Assembly: GCF_900103625.1 (NCBI RefSeq)
Contig: NZ_LT629700.1
Location: forward strand, 2,202,371 to 2,266,370
Reading direction: 5' to 3'
Length of the DNA: 64,000 nt
Source: Corynebacterium mycetoides
GTDB taxonomy: Bacteria > Actinomycetota > Actinomycetes > Mycobacteriales > Mycobacteriaceae
A model generated the notes under the pieces. It saw nothing but the letters and a program-made list of their open reading frames with translations, was not told the DNA's origin and made no database searches. Position numbers and translations under genes: made by a program. Position 1 is the first letter of the stretch; each line of letters opens with the position of its first letter. This document shows positions 17,784 to 28,126 of this stretch, piece after piece.

Positions 17784-18980
17784 ATGCCCACCACTGAGTC
17801 TCGTCGCGCATCGTCCGCTTGGGACGTTTTCCGCATCTTCCTGCGCCTCGGCTGCACGTCCTTCGGCGGGCCGACAGCGCACTTGGGATACTTCCGCGAC
17901 GAGTTTGTGGAGAAGCGCAAGTGGTTCTCTGACAGGCAGTACGCCGACTTGGTGGCATTGTGCCAGTTCCTGCCTGGCCCGGCGTCGAGCCAGGTGGGCA
18001 TGGCGATCGGGCTGCAGCGCGCCGGGTACCTGGGCATGTTCCTGGCGTGGGTGGGCTTCACGCTGCCTTCGGTGCTGCTCATGGTGGCGTTCGCGCTCGG
18101 CGTGGCGCAGCTTGGCGATATCAGCGAGGCAGGCTGGCTGCTCGGCCTGAAGGCGGCGGCTGTCGCTGTCGTGGCGCAGGCCGTGTACGGCATGGCGAAG
18201 AACCTGGTCACAGGTAAGATTCACGCGGCGATCGCAGTGGCTGCGCTAGTGCTCGTTCTGCTCGTGCCACACCCGCTCATCCAAGTCGGCGCGATCGCGC
18301 TCGGCATCCTCGTCGGCCTGGCTTTGTTACGCGGTACAGGGCGAGAAAACGACAAGCCCCGTGAAGACACCGGCTCCCGCACCGTCGGGGCGGTATGCCT
18401 CGTGCTCTTCTTTGCCCTTCTTTTTATTCTCCCTGTCGTAGCCCGGCTGATCGGCACGACGGGCGCCGATATCTTCGACACGTTCTATCGCGCCGGCGCG
18501 CTCGTCTTCGGTGGCGGCCACGTGGTGCTGCCGCTGCTGGAGACGGTCACGGTTGGCGAGGGGCTCGTGGACCACGACACCTTCCTCGCCGGCTACGGTG
18601 CCGCCCAGGCAATGCCCGGCCCGCTATTCACCTTCGCGTCCTTCCTCGGCGCGAGCGCGGAGGGCATGAACTGGGCGCTCGGTGCGACGATTGCCACCGT
18701 CGCGATCTTCCTGCCGGCAGCGCTGCTCGTTCTCGGCGCGATGCCGTTTTGGGAGCGCCTCCGCACGATGCCGCGCGCGGGTGCGGCGCTGGCCGGCGCG
18801 AACGCCGCTGTCGTGGGAATTCTCGGCGCGGCGCTGTACACCCCGGTCTTCACCGCCGGCATCACCGGCGTGGTCACGCTGTCCATCGCCGTGGTCTGCT
18901 ACGCCGCGCTGATTTCGTGGAAGGTGCCGCCGTGGGCGGTGGTCATCGGTGCAGCACTCGTCGGTTGGGTGGTGCTATGA
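17784..18980 (+). CDS. chrA: ChrA chromate-transport family protein, intact
   Basis: 398 residues with two homologous CHR domains. The first has RLGCTSFGGPTAHLGYFRDE and LPGPASSQVG; the second has the matching FGGGHVVLPLLE and GAAQAMPGPLFTFASFLGA. Each has about five or six membrane helices. Members export chromate or other oxyanions; the substrate here is assumed from the family. GAGGG precedes ATG 17784. The stop overlaps the next gene's ATG as ATGA. Its first 580 bases are duplicated at 11.5-12.1 kb. Confidence 0.9.
   Translation: MPTTESRRASSAWDVFRIFLRLGCTSFGGPTAHLGYFRDEFVEKRKWFSDRQYADLVALCQFLPGPASSQVGMAIGLQRAGYLGMFLAWVGFTLPSVLLMVAFALGVAQLGDISEAGWLLGLKAAAVAVVAQAVYGMAKNLVTGKIHAAIAVAALVLVLLVPHPLIQVGAIALGILVGLALLRGTGRENDKPREDTGSRTVGAVCLVLFFALLFILPVVARLIGTTGADIFDTFYRAGALVFGGGHVVLPLLETVTVGEGLVDHDTFLAGYGAAQAMPGPLFTFASFLGASAEGMNWALGATIATVAIFLPAALLVLGAMPFWERLRTMPRAGAALAGANAAVVGILGAALYTPVFTAGITGVVTLSIAVVCYAALISWKVPPWAVVIGAALVGWVVL
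17820..18398 (+). repeat. Direct repeat (chrA 5' part), right copy
   Basis: Right partner of 11560-12138. It lies within the intact chrA and marks the right flank of the cassette. Before it, 17542-17783 contains no gene that I can support. Confidence 0.88.
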
Positions 18981-19978
18981 ATCCGCTCTTCGAAGTCTCT
19001 GACGCCCCGCACTGGCAGCTCCCCGGCTTCCAGCGCACCTTCCGGCCGGGCGAGCTCACCGTCGGCCTCACCCTGCCCATCGAGGAGGATGCGGAGTCGA
19101 ATCCGCTCGACAGCCTGGATAACCAGCTGCGCCTCATCCGCAAGGCTGAGGCCGGGGGAGTGGCCGCGATCTGGGTGCGCGATATTCCGCTGCGCGTCGA
19201 GACGTTCGGCGATGTCAGCCAGGTCTACGACCCCTGGATGTACCTGAGCCACATCGCCGCGCACACGGACGCGATCGCTTTGGGCACCGCAGCCATCGTC
19301 GTGCCCTTCCAGCACCCGCTGCTTTTGGCCAAGCGTGCCGGCACCATCGACCGCCTCAGCCGCGGCCGCTTCCTCATGGGCGTGGCCACGGGCGACCGCC
19401 CCGAGGAGTTTCCCGCGTTCGGCCAGGACAAAGGCAAGCGCGACGAAGAATTCCGCGAAAGAATCGCAGCTTATCGACGAGCCACCCTCACCACCCACAC
19501 CCCCGTCCGCTGGTCCGGCGGCCGGATGGGCGGCGCCGATGTCGTCCCCAAACCCCAGGCCCGCGAGGTGCCCCTCTTGGCCACCGGCTCCTGCCAGCAG
19601 ACTCTCGAGTGGCGCGCCGAGCACACCCACGGCTGGCTGATGTACCACAAGGGCCTGGAGATCCAACGCCAGAACGTGCGCAATTGGAACACCGCCGTGG
19701 CCGACTGGGCCGCCCGCGAAGGTGTCGCAGGGACCCCGGCCGCCTTCAAGCCCTTCGCCGAATCGCTCTGGCTCGACCTGCACGAGGACCCCGATGCGCC
19801 CGCTTCAGGCGGCAGCTTCGGCTACCGCCTCGGCCGCAACACACTGATCCAGCTGCTTCGCTCCCAGCGCGAGGTGGGGATCAGCCACGTCATGGTCAAT
19901 TTCCGCTCCAGCAAGCGTTCCGCGGAGGAGCAGATCGACGAGCTGATCGAATACGTCATCCCCGCGCTGGAGCGCTAG
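18977..19978 (+). CDS. LLM-class (luciferase-like) FMN-dependent oxidoreductase
   Basis: 333 residues with a bacterial-luciferase-like TIM barrel: TVGLTLPIEED, IWVRDIPLRVETFGDVSQVYDP, AIALGTAAIVVPFQHPLLLAKRAGT and LSRGRFLMGVATGDRPEEF. The last two are the hallmark LLM motifs. It uses reduced flavin to oxidise an unknown small substrate. ATG overlaps the chrA stop by four bases, so it is translated from the same mRNA. The 3' end overlaps the convergent aminotransferase by four bases. It carries one GCTTATCGACG word at 19469-19479. Confidence 0.87.
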   Translation: MNPLFEVSDAPHWQLPGFQRTFRPGELTVGLTLPIEEDAESNPLDSLDNQLRLIRKAEAGGVAAIWVRDIPLRVETFGDVSQVYDPWMYLSHIAAHTDAIALGTAAIVVPFQHPLLLAKRAGTIDRLSRGRFLMGVATGDRPEEFPAFGQDKGKRDEEFRERIAAYRRATLTTHTPVRWSGGRMGGADVVPKPQAREVPLLATGSCQQTLEWRAEHTHGWLMYHKGLEIQRQNVRNWNTAVADWAAREGVAGTPAAFKPFAESLWLDLHEDPDAPASGGSFGYRLGRNTLIQLLRSQREVGISHVMVNFRSSKRSAEEQIDELIEYVIPALER

Positions 19979-21108
19979 ACCCGGCCCAGCGCCTCCGCGA
20001 ACCGCGCGACGGTGCCGTCCACGTCTGCCCACTTGTCCAGGCCGAATAGGCCGATGCGGAAGGTGGAGAAACTCTCGGGCTCGCCGATCTGCAGCGGGAC
20101 GCCACCGGCGATCTGGATGCCGGCCTGCTTGAATGCGGCGCCGGTGGCCTGCTCCGGTGCGGTGGCGTGCATGACCACGATGGAGGTGGCCTCAAAACCC
20201 GGGGCTGCAACGGAGACGTAGCCCTTCTCGGCCAGCAGCTCACGGACCTTAGTGCCCAGCTCGACCTGGCGAGCGGTGAGCTCGTCGAGGCCGATCTCCT
20301 TGGCTTCTTTCATCAGCTCGAGGTTGTGCGCGATCGTGTCCGTGGGCACAGTGGCGTGGTAGGCGGCGGTGCCGTCCACGTAGCCCTCGGAGATGGCGGT
20401 CCACTTGGCCAGGTCCATGGCGAAGCTGTCGGAGGTGGTGTTGTCCAGCTGCGCGCGGCCGTCCTCGGAGAACATGACGTAGCCGGTGGCCGGGGAGCCG
20501 GACCAGCCCTTCTGCGGCGCGGTGATGAGGATGTCCACGCCGGTGGCCTCCATGTTGATCCACTTGGTGCCGGCTGCGACGCAGTCGAGGACCATCAGGC
20601 CGCCGGCCTCGTGGGCGGCGTCGGCAAGCTTGGAAATGTAGTCGACGGGTAGCTCGAGGCCCGCTGCTGTCTCTACGTGCGCCGCGAACACGAGGTTGGG
20701 GCGCTCGGTGCGGATGCGCTCCACGGCGTCGTCGATCGCCGGCGGGGCGTAGGAAGCGCGCTCATCGTCCGAAGTCGGCTCGGCGTTGAGCACCGTGACT
20801 TTCTCGGTCACGCCGGAGGCATCGAAAATCTGCGTCCAGCGGTAGGAGAAGTTGCCGGTCCGGATGACCAGCGCCTCCTTGCCGCGTGCGAACTGGCGCG
20901 CAACAGCTTCCATCGCGAACGTGCCGCCGCCGGGAACCACAGCCACGGATGACGCGTGGTACGTCTCACGCAGGATTGCCTGAAGTTCCTGCATGATGCC
21001 GATGAACTTGGCGGACATGTGGTTCAAAGACCGGTCGCTGAACACGGCCGAGTATTCCAGCAGGCCGTCTGGGTCGATGTCGGGGCGGGGGAGAGTGTTG
21101 TCAGTCAT
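19975..21108 (-). CDS. Class V PLP aminotransferase (alanine-glyoxylate/serine-pyruvate type)
   Basis: 377 residues of the class V fold. The cofactor-binding GGGTFAMEAVARQF is at about residue 60. Further motifs are HVETAAGLELPVDYISKLAD, the Asp of VLDCVAAGTKW, and the Schiff-base lysine in ITAPQKGWSGSPA at about residue 200. It moves an amino group between small amino and keto acids such as alanine or serine and glyoxylate; the substrate is inferred only. Start is ATG 21108. It diverges from the small GlsB-like gene. Confidence 0.87.
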   Translation of the reverse strand: MTDNTLPRPDIDPDGLLEYSAVFSDRSLNHMSAKFIGIMQELQAILRETYHASSVAVVPGGGTFAMEAVARQFARGKEALVIRTGNFSYRWTQIFDASGVTEKVTVLNAEPTSDDERASYAPPAIDDAVERIRTERPNLVFAAHVETAAGLELPVDYISKLADAAHEAGGLMVLDCVAAGTKWINMEATGVDILITAPQKGWSGSPATGYVMFSEDGRAQLDNTTSDSFAMDLAKWTAISEGYVDGTAAYHATVPTDTIAHNLELMKEAKEIGLDELTARQVELGTKVRELLAEKGYVSVAAPGFEATSIVVMHATAPEQATGAAFKQAGIQIAGGVPLQIGEPESFSTFRIGLFGLDKWADVDGTVARFAEALGRV

Positions 21109-21170
21109 GCCCCAACGCTATCGGTTTTCTCTTACGATGGTGAACGCTTACCACGAAAAAGGAGAAAACT

Positions 21171-21341
21171 ATGGGTCGTTGGATCATCGCCATCATCGGT
21201 GCCGTTGTTGGCGCGCTACTCACCGGTTTCATTCTCAGCCAGCTCGGTGTGACCGGCATTCTCTACACCATTCTGGTGCTCGTCGGTTCCGCCATCTGCT
21301 CGTCGCTCGCGGGAACGCTGTACTTCCGCGCGAAACGCTAG
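21171..21341 (+). CDS. GlsB/YeaQ/YmgE-family small membrane protein (copy A)
   Basis: 56 residues, MGRWIIAIIGAVVGALLTGF then a second hydrophobic helix, TILVLVGSAICSSLAGTLYF. Two short helices with glycine zippers are characteristic of this stress-associated family of unknown mechanism. AAAGGAG lies seven bases before ATG 21171. A paralogue at 52771 opens copy B of the cluster. The stop overlaps the convergent thiF stop. Confidence 0.82.
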   Translation: MGRWIIAIIGAVVGALLTGFILSQLGVTGILYTILVLVGSAICSSLAGTLYFRAKR

Positions 21342-22450
21342 AGCGCGTTCACGCCGCCAGGCAGGCTCCTCAGCATCACATTCCGCTCGGCGGCATGAGC
21401 TGCATGCTTATCGACGAACCCCTGCGACCTCTTCCCCGACGCGCAGTACACCACCACATCGGTGCCTTGGGGCAGAGTGTCGATGAACTCGTCGCCGAGC
21501 GCGGAATTCCCCTCCAACTCTGAGGTGGGGATGTGCCCGCTTCGCACCGCGGAAACGTCCTTCAGCGCTTTCTCGTGCTCCTCGCGCACGTCGAGGGCGA
21601 CGGCAGATCCCGTCGCAACCGCAGTCAGAAGCTCTTCATTGTCGTGCACCGGCACCGCGCACACCGCGCCCTCGTAGTCGCCGAAGCTGGTGGCCAGCTC
21701 GCGACCGGGGTCGCGGCGGACGGCGAAGCTGCGGATCTGGGTGGTCAGGGCGTCGTACATGCGCAGGGTGCCCACCGGTGCTTCGCCGACGCCGGTGAGG
21801 AACTTGATGACCTCGGTGGACATCAGCCCGCCGACCACACTCGTGGTCACGCCGAGCACGCCCGCGGTGGCGCAGTCGGGAACCGAGTCCGCGTCGGGCT
21901 GGTCGGGGTAGAGGTCGCGCATGCCCACGCCGTCCTCCGGTGCGCCCGGGCCGGACCACCACAACGCCACGTCGCCGCGGTAGCGCAGCACCGACCCCCA
22001 CACAAGGGGAGTGCCGGTGATCTCGGCAGCGTCGGCGGCCATGAATTTGGTTGTGAATGTGTCTGAGCCGTCGATGAGCACGTCAATGCCGTCCAGGATC
22101 TCCACGGCATTGGAGGCGTCCATGCGGCCGTCGATGGTTCTCACCTCGATGCCGGGCTGGAGTTCGCGCAGGCGCTCGGCGGCCACTTCGGTCTTTTTCC
22201 GGCCCACATCGGAGGCTCCGAAGAGAATCTGGCGGTGAATATTAGTCAGGTCGACCACGTCGTCGTCGATAAGCGAAATGTGCCCGACGCCTGTCGCCGC
22301 GAGCGTCTGCATCACGGGGCAGCCGAGCCCTCCCGCTCCGATGACCAGCACATTCGCGCGGTGAAGCGCTTCTTGTTGGTCCGGCCCGAAACCGGGCAGA
22401 TTCATCTGGCGGGCGGTGCGGCGGAGTTCTTGCTCAGGAAGAGAAATCAC
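21338..22450 (-). CDS. thiF: ThiF/MoeB adenylyltransferase with rhodanese domain
   Basis: 370 residues. The E1-like domain (about 1-250) has the ATP-binding GAGGLGCPVMQTLAATGVG, DDDVVDLTNIHRQILF, and the catalytic Asp in DGSDTFTTKF. A rhodanese domain (about 270-370) has VALDVREEHEK and an active-site Cys in VVYCASGKRSQ. It activates the C-terminal glycine of ThiS by adenylation, and the rhodanese domain could hand on sulphur. The only thiF in the window, so it would have to serve both thiS copies. Start is GTG 22450. It holds two copies of the dispersed 11-mer. Confidence 0.88.
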   Translation of the reverse strand: MISLPEQELRRTARQMNLPGFGPDQQEALHRANVLVIGAGGLGCPVMQTLAATGVGHISLIDDDVVDLTNIHRQILFGASDVGRKKTEVAAERLRELQPGIEVRTIDGRMDASNAVEILDGIDVLIDGSDTFTTKFMAADAAEITGTPLVWGSVLRYRGDVALWWSGPGAPEDGVGMRDLYPDQPDADSVPDCATAGVLGVTTSVVGGLMSTEVIKFLTGVGEAPVGTLRMYDALTTQIRSFAVRRDPGRELATSFGDYEGAVCAVPVHDNEELLTAVATGSAVALDVREEHEKALKDVSAVRSGHIPTSELEGNSALGDEFIDTLPQGTDVVVYCASGKRSQGFVDKHAAHAAERNVMLRSLPGGVNAL

Positions 22451-22524
22451 ACCCCTTCACCTTAATGGCCTAAACTTTTTCGGGACATCATGACCGCCCG
22501 ACTAAAGATTTGGGGCCGATTCCC

Positions 22525-24285
22525 ATGCGCAAACTTCGCGCTGATCCACTGATCTTTTTCACTGCTGTCGGATTCATCGTCGCTTTCGTGGCTCTCACTA
22601 TCGGTTTCGGTGAGCGCGCCCGCGACACGTATTCCACTGTCTCCACCTGGATGATGGACAACTTCGCCTGGCTGTACATCGGAGGAGTGTCCGCGGTGTT
22701 CATCTTCCTGATTGTCCTGTTCGTGTCTAAGTACGGCAATTACCGGCTCGGCGACGACGACGATGAACCCGAGTACTCCCTCCCCGTCTGGTTCTCCATG
22801 CTGTTCGCTGCGGGCATGGGTGCGACGCTGATGTTCTGGGGTGCCGCGGAGCCTCTGCACCACGCGTACGACCCGCCGCGCGGCGGGTACGAATCCATGA
22901 GCCGCGAGGCAATCCGCCAGGCATTCGAATTCACCTACTACCACTTCGGTATTCACATGTGGGTGATCTTCACGCTGCCGGGCCTGGCCATGGGCTATTT
23001 CATCTACAAGCGAAAGATGCCCGCGCGCTATTCGTCGATCTTCTCGCCGCTGCTCGGCTCCAAGGTCTACCAGTGGCCGGGCAAGCTTCTCGATGCCATT
23101 GGCATCATCGGCACCGTCTTCGGCCTCGCCGTCTCCGTGGGCCTGGGCGTGCTGCAGATCAGCGCGGGCCTGAACATCCTGTGGGGTGTGCCGTTGGTGA
23201 CCTGGGTTGAACTCGGGGTCATCATCTTCATCACGGTCTGCGCCTCCGTGTCCGTGGCCACGGGCCTGGACAAGGGCGTGAAGCTGCTGTCGAACCTGAA
23301 CATCATCGGTTCGATCGCGTTGCTGGTCTTCCTCTTCGTCATGGGGCCGACCCTGAAAATCATCGAGCACCTCACCGAGTCCTTCGGCATTTACGCATCG
23401 TCGTTGCCGGAGCTGATGTTCTGGGTCGACTCCTACAACGACAACCCGGGCTGGCACGCCACCTGGACCGCGTTCTACTGGGCGTGGACGATCTGTTGGT
23501 CACCGTACGTGGGCATGTTCTTCGCCCGCATTTCGCGCGGACGCACCGTGCGCCAGTTCATTGCCGGCACGATCCTCCTGCCGACTGTCTTCGACATCGT
23601 CTGGTTCGCCACCTTCGGCCGCACCGCGATCGACGTGGAGACGAATGACCCGGGCGTGCTCACTGGCCCAGTGGTGGAGGACGGGGAGACCCCGCAGGCG
23701 CTGTTCACCCTGCTGGCGCAGTATCCGCTGTACTTCATCAGTGGTGCGGTGGCGCTCGCGGTGATCATCTTCTACTTCGTCACCTCAATCGACTCCGCGG
23801 CGTTGGTGATGGACATGTTCACTAGCGGCGAGGAGGAAGCGACTCCGCGGTACTACCGCGTCGCCTGGGCGGTCGCAGTCGGCACGGTGACAGCTGCGTT
23901 GCTGTTCATCAACGATTCCGGCATCCAAGCACTGCAGGAAGTGGTGATCATCATCGCCCTGCCGTTCTTCATCGTCTACTTCATCATGATGTTCTCGCTG
24001 GTGAAGGGGATGAGCGACGATGCCGCCGCCGAGCGCCGCTTCCGCTCCCGCCAGTGGGAGAAGACCGACACGGCGGAGAAATACGAGGAAGCCGACGCTA
24101 AGCCCGCGCCGGGGTACGACGAAGAAGGCAACGAAATCGACCGCCCCGAACTCGAGTACGACCACGAGGAGGGCTCATGGCGCCTCACTGAGAGCGTGCT
24201 CACCGAGGCGAAGGCCGAGGACGAAACGGTCGACGCGGAGGTGCCGGAGGGCACGTCTGTCATCATCAAGCCTGAGAAGGACTAG
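22525..24285 (+). CDS. BCCT-family compatible-solute/carnitine transporter (copy A)
   Basis: About 586 residues and 12 helices. BCCT signatures are GMGATLMFWGAAEPLHHAYD (glycine-rich TM3 segment), the TM8 segment FYWAWTICWSPYVGMFFARI and the conserved RGRTVRQF loop. An acidic cytosolic C-terminal tail of about 80 residues follows; in BetP-like carriers this region senses osmotic stress. I use ATG 22525; a TTG at 22510 is possible. Likely substrates are glycine betaine, ectoine or proline (EctP/LcoP group), inferred from family and the nearby ectC. Confidence 0.88.
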   Translation: MRKLRADPLIFFTAVGFIVAFVALTIGFGERARDTYSTVSTWMMDNFAWLYIGGVSAVFIFLIVLFVSKYGNYRLGDDDDEPEYSLPVWFSMLFAAGMGATLMFWGAAEPLHHAYDPPRGGYESMSREAIRQAFEFTYYHFGIHMWVIFTLPGLAMGYFIYKRKMPARYSSIFSPLLGSKVYQWPGKLLDAIGIIGTVFGLAVSVGLGVLQISAGLNILWGVPLVTWVELGVIIFITVCASVSVATGLDKGVKLLSNLNIIGSIALLVFLFVMGPTLKIIEHLTESFGIYASSLPELMFWVDSYNDNPGWHATWTAFYWAWTICWSPYVGMFFARISRGRTVRQFIAGTILLPTVFDIVWFATFGRTAIDVETNDPGVLTGPVVEDGETPQALFTLLAQYPLYFISGAVALAVIIFYFVTSIDSAALVMDMFTSGEEEATPRYYRVAWAVAVGTVTAALLFINDSGIQALQEVVIIIALPFFIVYFIMMFSLVKGMSDDAAAERRFRSRQWEKTDTAEKYEEADAKPAPGYDEEGNEIDRPELEYDHEEGSWRLTESVLTEAKAEDETVDAEVPEGTSVIIKPEKD

Positions 24286-24311
24286 AGCGAGAACAGAACC
24301 GCATTGACACT

Positions 24312-24336
24312 GCCGGCGCGAATCAGCGCCGGCTTT
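24312..24336 (+). terminator. Terminator after BCCT copy A
   Basis: GCCGGCGC (24312-24319) pairs with GCGCCGGC (24326-24333), followed by TTT. It lies between the convergent BCCT and thiG genes. Confidence 0.65.
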
Positions 24337-24394
24337 GCCGTATCCAGGACGTACAGGTCGCCGGTGGGGCTGGCCACGGTCCGCTTTCAGAGTT

Positions 24395-25370
<976 letters not shown>

Positions 25371-25380
<10 letters not shown>

Positions 25381-26471
25381 TGGTTCCTCCTTGAATGACG
25401 TAGGGGATCACAGGCCCCCAACTCTACGGGTGGTTCTTGTCCTTCGACCAGCGCGGCTCCGCACTTCGCGCCCATCGCGGCGAGCAGGATGCCGTGCCGG
25501 AAATAGCCGGTGGACACCACGACACGGTCGCTGACCCGGCCGAGGTACGGTAGGTCGTCCGGCGAACCGGGGCGCGCGCCGACGTGGACCTCGATGAGGT
25601 CGCAATCCTCGATGCCGGGCACGATCTCGCTGGCGTCGCGAAGCAGTTGCAGCACGCCGCCGGCCTGCGGTTCTGGTCGGTCGTCCTCGCGGGTGGTCGC
25701 GCCGATCGTGAGCGTGTCGTCTTCGCGCGGGATCAGGTACACCGGCCGGTCCTCGACGAAACCGCGTATCACACGGTCGATCAGCGGCCGCTGGTGCTTC
25801 GGCACGCGCAGCTCCACCATGTCGCCGTAGACCGGCCTGAGTTTCAGCGGGTTCTCGCCATCGAACCAGCCCGTCGTCTCGCGCGCGCCGAGCCCATTGG
25901 CCAGCACGACCTGCTCGGCGTCGATATCGTTGACATCTTTCACGGCCTCCGCCACGAATTCCACGCCCGCATTCGCGCACGCGTCCTGCAGCGCGGCCAC
26001 GAACAGCCGCGGACGGACCTGGTGGTCGCCGGGAATATGCACGGCACCGCTTATCGACGGCGCCAGCGCCCCCTCCAACCTCCTCGCCTCCCGCGTGGTG
26101 ATCCGTTCCGTGGTCATGCCGTGGAGCTCCTGGTACTCCTGCAGTTCCTCCAAATGCGTCTTATCCGCGCGGTCTTTCGCCACCACCAGCGTCCCGTCAG
26201 TGCGGTAGCCGGTCGGCTTGTCCGTGTGCTTCGCCGTCAGCTCGATCAGCTCCGGGTACCACTGGCCGGCCGCGATCATCAGCGGAAACAGCGGATCCTG
26301 CTTGTACACGACCTCTGCTGCCGGTGCGAGCATGCCGCCCGCGTGCCAGGTCGCGCCGCTGGCAGGCTCCGGATCGTAGACGGTCACGTTGTGGCCACGA
26401 TTTGCCAACGTCAGCGCGGTGGACAGGCCGACGATGCCTGCTCCGAGGATTGCAATCTTCTGTTCTGCCAT
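25371..26471 (-). CDS. thiO: Glycine oxidase ThiO (copy A)
   Basis: 366 residues of the DAO/GlyOX family. The FAD Rossmann motif GAGIVGLSTALTLANRGHNV is followed by ASGATWHAGGMLAPAAEV, GDHQVRPRLFVAAL, VYLIPREDDTLTIGATTRED and the C-terminal TGYFRHGILLAAMGA. It oxidises glycine to the dehydroglycine used by ThiG, the route found in aerobes. ATG 26471 is used; an upstream TTG would add four residues. First gene of the thiO-thiS-thiG operon. Confidence 0.92.
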
Positions 26472-26495
26472 ATCGCCATCCAACCTACGCTCTTT

Positions 26496-27095
26496 TCAGA
26501 GCCAGCCATTGTCGTCGCAGGTGCGCGCGGCTGCAAAGCGGTTGGGTGCTCCAGTCTTGGTCATGATCGCCGAAATGTAGTTGCGCACCGTCCCCGTGGA
26601 GAGGTTCAACCGCGCCGCGATCTGCTTGATTTCTGCACCGGTGAGCGCCTCACGGGCGACCTCGACCTCGCGCGCAGTCAGCGGTGACGGCGGAGTGAAC
26701 AGGGATTCCTCCGCGACCTGCGGATCGACGACCCGCAGACCGGCGTGTGTGCGACGCACTGCGTCGGCAAGCTGGTCTGGGGGAGTGTCCTTCACAATGA
26801 AACCGGAAGCCCCGGCTTCTAAGGCCGTGCGCAGGTATCCGGGTCGCCCAAACGTGGTCACGATGAGCACCTTGCACGAGGATCCCGCGAGGTCGGCAGC
26901 GAGCTCCAGGCCGGTGCGGCCGGGCATTTCAATATCGAGCAACGCCACATCCACATTGTGCTCCCGTACCGCTTCGACGACACCATCGCCGGAACGGCAA
27001 GTGGCTACGACCTCTATATCCTTCTCGAGGTTGAGCAATGCAGACAACGCTCCGACGAGCAGCCCTTGGTCGTCGGCGATGAGCACGCGAATCAT
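26496..27095 (-). CDS. NarL/FixJ-type response regulator
   Basis: 199 residues. The receiver domain has LIADDQGLLVGAL, the phosphoacceptor Asp in VALLDIEMPGRTG (about 54) and the Lys in GFIVKDTPPDQL. A LuxR-type HTH follows (PLTAREVEVAREALTGAEIK...STGTVRNYISAIMTKTGA). The DesR-like form suits control of the adjacent ABC transporter operon. The kinase gene upstream overlaps by four bases. Confidence 0.92.
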   Translation of the reverse strand: MIRVLIADDQGLLVGALSALLNLEKDIEVVATCRSGDGVVEAVREHNVDVALLDIEMPGRTGLELAADLAGSSCKVLIVTTFGRPGYLRTALEAGASGFIVKDTPPDQLADAVRRTHAGLRVVDPQVAEESLFTPPSPLTAREVEVAREALTGAEIKQIAARLNLSTGTVRNYISAIMTKTGAPNRFAAARTCDDNGWL

Positions 27096-28126
27096 GCTGT
27101 CACCTCCACCCGTGTTCCAGACTCGGTGGGCGGCACCACGAGAGTGCCGCCGGCAGCACTGACCCTGTCAGCGATGCTCACCAGACGCGTCCCCGGTGGC
27201 AGGCCGATGCCGTTGTCAGCCACAACGAGCGTGCGCGGGGAGACCTCGATCTCGCATTCCGTGGCCTGGGAGTGCCGGATCACATTTGTCACTGCCTCCC
27301 GCAGCACCCATCCGAACAGTGGGGAGTCGGTGGCGCCGTCTGAATCAATCCGCGCCTCGATCCCGGCTGCCGCCAGCGCTGAGCGTGCGGCTTCCACCTC
27401 GGCAGTTAGCGACGGCGTGTGAGTCGCCCGCACAGCACGCCGGACGTCCTCAAGTGATTGGCGGGACAGCTCCACGATCTCATCCAGCTCCTTCGCCGCT
27501 TCTTTCTTATCGACGTCCACCAGCCTGCGCGCCAGCGACGTCTTCACGTTGATCACAGTCAGCGAATGACCCAATAGATCGTGCACGTCCCGGTAAATCG
27601 ACTCGCGTTGTCGCGCCAGCTCGAGCTCAGCGGCGAGGTGGACGCGCTCGTCGGTTAGCTTGGTCGCGCTGACCTGCGTTCCCACTGTCACCGCGATGAG
27701 CACGGACGCGCCGAAGAAAATCCACGCCGTCAGGTTTCCCGTGAAGAACACGTAGACACCGAACGCCGAGATGATGGCGAGATCCACGATCGTGTGCATG
27801 CGCACTGGCATGAGTGATCCGGTCACGGCCGTGATGTAGGGGAGCATTGTGGTCCCCCACACCTCCATGATGGCGGTCACTCCGATCATGGGGATCAGGA
27901 GGGCGATCACGCACAACGCCGCGTTGACGGTGTCGTTGCGGTGTGCCCGGATTGCGTGCGCACACAGGTACACCGCCCCGAAGACCACGATCAACGAGGC
28001 GCCCGCGGCGTACTGCCAGGCGGGGCGCTCCATGGCGAACAAGCCGGCGAGCGGGCTGACCAAGAGGATCAGCCAGATGCCGGCCTCAACGAGGTGGTAG
28101 TGGCCACCGTTCGTTTTCTGGGTCAC
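27092..28126 (-). CDS. DesK/NarX-type sensor histidine kinase
   Basis: 344 residues. About five transmembrane helices occupy the first 160 residues, with no large sensor domain. The HisKA_3 dimerisation region has the phospho-His in YRDVHDLLGHSLTVINVK, and a short HATPase domain has WVLREAVTNVIRHSQATE and VVADNGIGLPPG. The signal is probably membrane-borne (lipid state or a drug handled by the ABC pump). It overlaps its regulator and the permease gene by four bases each. Confidence 0.92.
   Translation of the reverse strand: MTQKTNGGHYHLVEAGIWLILLVSPLAGLFAMERPAWQYAAGASLIVVFGAVYLCAHAIRAHRNDTVNAALCVIALLIPMIGVTAIMEVWGTTMLPYITAVTGSLMPVRMHTIVDLAIISAFGVYVFFTGNLTAWIFFGASVLIAVTVGTQVSATKLTDERVHLAAELELARQRESIYRDVHDLLGHSLTVINVKTSLARRLVDVDKKEAAKELDEIVELSRQSLEDVRRAVRATHTPSLTAEVEAARSALAAAGIEARIDSDGATDSPLFGWVLREAVTNVIRHSQATECEIEVSPRTLVVADNGIGLPPGTRLVSIADRVSAAGGTLVVPPTESGTRVEVTA

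Noticed and set aside
22462..23457. 331-codon frame antisense to BCCT copy A
   Set aside because: The same kind of shadow appears antisense to BCCT copy B (53876-54634). Its rich Asp/Gln/His/Arg composition follows from the reverse of helix codons; no start signal.
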